Shown here: positions 6,147 to 7,528 of the stretch, piece after piece
Layout: each line of letters begins with the position of its first letter
Numbering within the stretch: the first letter of the stretch is position 1
Assembly: GCA_029240775.1 (NCBI GenBank)
Contig: JARDZQ010000071.1
Location: 1 to 7,528, forward strand
DNA: 7,528 nt
Direction: 5' to 3'
Source of the DNA: Rubrobacteraceae bacterium
Lineage (GTDB): Bacteria; Actinomycetota; Rubrobacteria; Rubrobacterales; Rubrobacteraceae
Notes under the pieces: model-generated
Seen by the model: the letters and a program-made list of their open reading frames with translations, nothing else
Databases searched by the model: none
What the model was told of the DNA's origin: nothing
Made by a program: the position numbers and the translations under genes

Positions 6147-7528
6147 ATGGGTCTTAAGTTTGGGCGCATGAAGAACCTCGTCGGTGGCGAGTTCGTGGAG
6201 TCCGTGCGGGGCGAGTGGGAGCGCATTATCGACCCCGCCACCGGCGAGGTCATAGCCGAGGTCCCCAGATGCACCGAGGAGGACGTGGATAGGGCCGTGG
6301 ACGCGGCCAGTAGAGCGTTCGAGTTGTGGTTCGAGACGACGCCCGCGGAGAGGGCCGAAATGCTCCACGGGCTCGCCGACGTCTTGCAGGTGCACGCCGA
6401 GGAGCTGGCGCGGCTCGAGTCCAAGGACGTGGGCAAGCCGATCACCTCGGCCCGCGGGGAGCTGCCGTACGTGGTGGACAATCTGCGCTTCTTCGCGGGT
6501 GCCTGCCGCGTTATGGAGGGCAAGGCTGCTGGTGAGTACCTGCGAGATTACACGTCCATGATCCGTCGCGAGCCCGTGGGCGTTGTCGGCCAGATCGCCC
6601 CGTGGAACTACCCCCTGATGATGGCGGTCTGGAAGATAGGCCCCGCCCTGGCGGCGGGCAACACTGTCGTGCTCAAACCCTCCGAGCAGACGCCTCTGAC
6701 GACTTTGAGGATGGCCGAGCTGGCCGCCGACCTCTTCCCCGGCGGCGTCCTCAACGTGATCACAGGCGACGGAGAGCCGGTCGGCGAGGGCATCGCGCGG
6801 CATCCCAAAGTGGACATGGTCTCCCTGACAGGCGACGTCGCCACTGGCAAGGAGGTCGCGAAAGCGGCGGCACAGACGGTCAAGCGCGTCCACCTGGAGC
6901 TCGGTGGCAAGGCGCCAGTGATCGTCTTCGACGACGCGGACGTCGAGGAGGTAGTCGAGAACCTGCGGTACACTGGCTACACCAACTCCGGGCAGGACTG
7001 CACCGCGGCCTCCCGCGTCATCGCAGGGCCCAAGGTGCACGACGGGCTCATCTCCGAGTTGGCGAGCGCGGTATCAACAATAAAGACCGCCGACCCGGCG
7101 GAGGGCGAGGACGTCGAGATGGGCCCAGTCGTCTCCGCGGCTCAGCAGGAACGCGTACTGGGTTTCCTGGAGCGGGCGAAGTCGGGCGGCGGTATAGAGG
7201 TGCTTACCGGCGGAAACGGGGCAAACGGCGGCCGCGGTTTCTTCATCGAACCGACTGTCATCGCCGGCCCGAAGCAGGGGAGCGAGATCGTCCAGAAGGA
7301 GGTCTTCGGACCCGTCGTGACCGTCCAGCGCTTCGAGGACGATGAGGAGGCCCTCCGCTGGGCCAACGACGTCCACTACGGGCTCGCCGCCTCGGTGTGG
7401 ACCAGGGACGTGGGTCGGGCCTTGAGGGCGGCACGAGCACTGCGATTCGGGACGGTTTGGATCAACGACCACATCGCCGGGATCTCCGAGATGCCCCATG
7501 GGGGTTTCAAGCAGTCTGGCTACGGCAA
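6147..7528 (+). CDS. Aldehyde dehydrogenase, gamma-aminobutyraldehyde dehydrogenase-like (3' end missing)
   Basis: Predicted NAD(P)-dependent cytosolic dehydrogenase that oxidises an amino- or trimethylamino-aldehyde to its acid. The frame is open from the ATG at 6147 to the window edge (460 codons). Homologues have about 475 residues, so only the last roughly 15-25 residues are missing. The catalytic set is complete: N154 in APWNYP, E251 in LELGGKAP and C285 in SGQDCTAAS. The cofactor loop reads SLTGDVATG, with Asp230 where many aldehyde dehydrogenases have Ser. The C-terminal block (RFGTVWINDH, then SEMPHGGFKQSGYG) resembles PatD/PuuC-type aminobutyraldehyde dehydrogenases and the related betaine-aldehyde and trimethylaminobutyraldehyde enzymes. 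It starts 11 bp after the acyl-CoA dehydrogenase with its own ribosome binding site. An in-frame ATG at 6168 is a possible later start. The exact aldehyde is not decided by the sequence. Confidence 0.92.
   Translation, partial: MGLKFGRMKNLVGGEFVESVRGEWERIIDPATGEVIAEVPRCTEEDVDRAVDAASRAFELWFETTPAERAEMLHGLADVLQVHAEELARLESKDVGKPITSARGELPYVVDNLRFFAGACRVMEGKAAGEYLRDYTSMIRREPVGVVGQIAPWNYPLMMAVWKIGPALAAGNTVVLKPSEQTPLTTLRMAELAADLFPGGVLNVITGDGEPVGEGIARHPKVDMVSLTGDVATGKEVAKAAAQTVKRVHLELGGKAPVIVFDDADVEEVVENLRYTGYTNSGQDCTAASRVIAGPKVHDGLISELASAVSTIKTADPAEGEDVEMGPVVSAAQQERVLGFLERAKSGGGIEVLTGGNGANGGRGFFIEPTVIAGPKQGSEIVQKEVFGPVVTVQRFEDDEEALRWANDVHYGLAASVWTRDVGRALRAARALRFGTVWINDHIAGISEMPHGGFKQSGYG

Noticed and set aside
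6006..7040. A 344-codon open frame on the minus strand across the acyl-CoA dehydrogenase and aldehyde dehydrogenase genes
   Set aside because: It crosses two well-supported plus-strand genes, shows no recognisable domain and has a low-complexity, His/Leu/Arg-rich translation.

Overview
The window is about two-thirds GC by eye and densely coding. Its genes have strong GGAGG-type ribosome binding sites, one TTG start, and regular use of AGG and ATA codons beside the usual GC-rich ones. This suggests a high-GC actinobacterium; my best guess is a Rubrobacter-like lineage. That guess rests on overall impression, not on a marker gene. It looks like ordinary chromosomal catabolic DNA. I see no RNA gene, CRISPR array, transposase, integrase or phage gene.

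Layout: (1) 18-2102 (+) encodes a single-chain NDP-forming acyl-CoA synthetase (acetate--CoA ligase family); its true 5' end may lie just left of the window. (2) It converges, with only 26 bp between the stop codons, on a minus-strand Rieske [2Fe-2S] oxygenase alpha subunit (3340 down to 2129), of the type that attacks quaternary or methylated amines. (3) A 377-bp divergent intergenic region (3341-3717) holds two well-formed sigma70-type promoters facing opposite ways with overlapping -10 boxes (about 3382-3431). Beyond them lies a leader of about 300 nt with possible RNA structure and no convincing gene. (4) A plus-strand operon follows: a DAO-family FAD-dependent oxidoreductase (3718-4896), an acyl-CoA dehydrogenase (4942-6135, TTG start) and an aminobutyraldehyde-type aldehyde dehydrogenase (6147 to the window edge, lacking only its C-terminus).

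Together the genes look like a catabolic module for a methylated or quaternary amine, or an amino-acid or polyamine-like compound. The Rieske oxygenase and FAD amine oxidoreductase would remove methyl or amine groups, the aldehyde dehydrogenase would oxidise the resulting (amino)aldehyde, and the CoA ligase and acyl-CoA dehydrogenase would handle the acid as a CoA thioester. The family assignments are well supported by motifs. The substrate and pathway are inference. No transporter, regulator or Rieske reductase gene is visible in the window.
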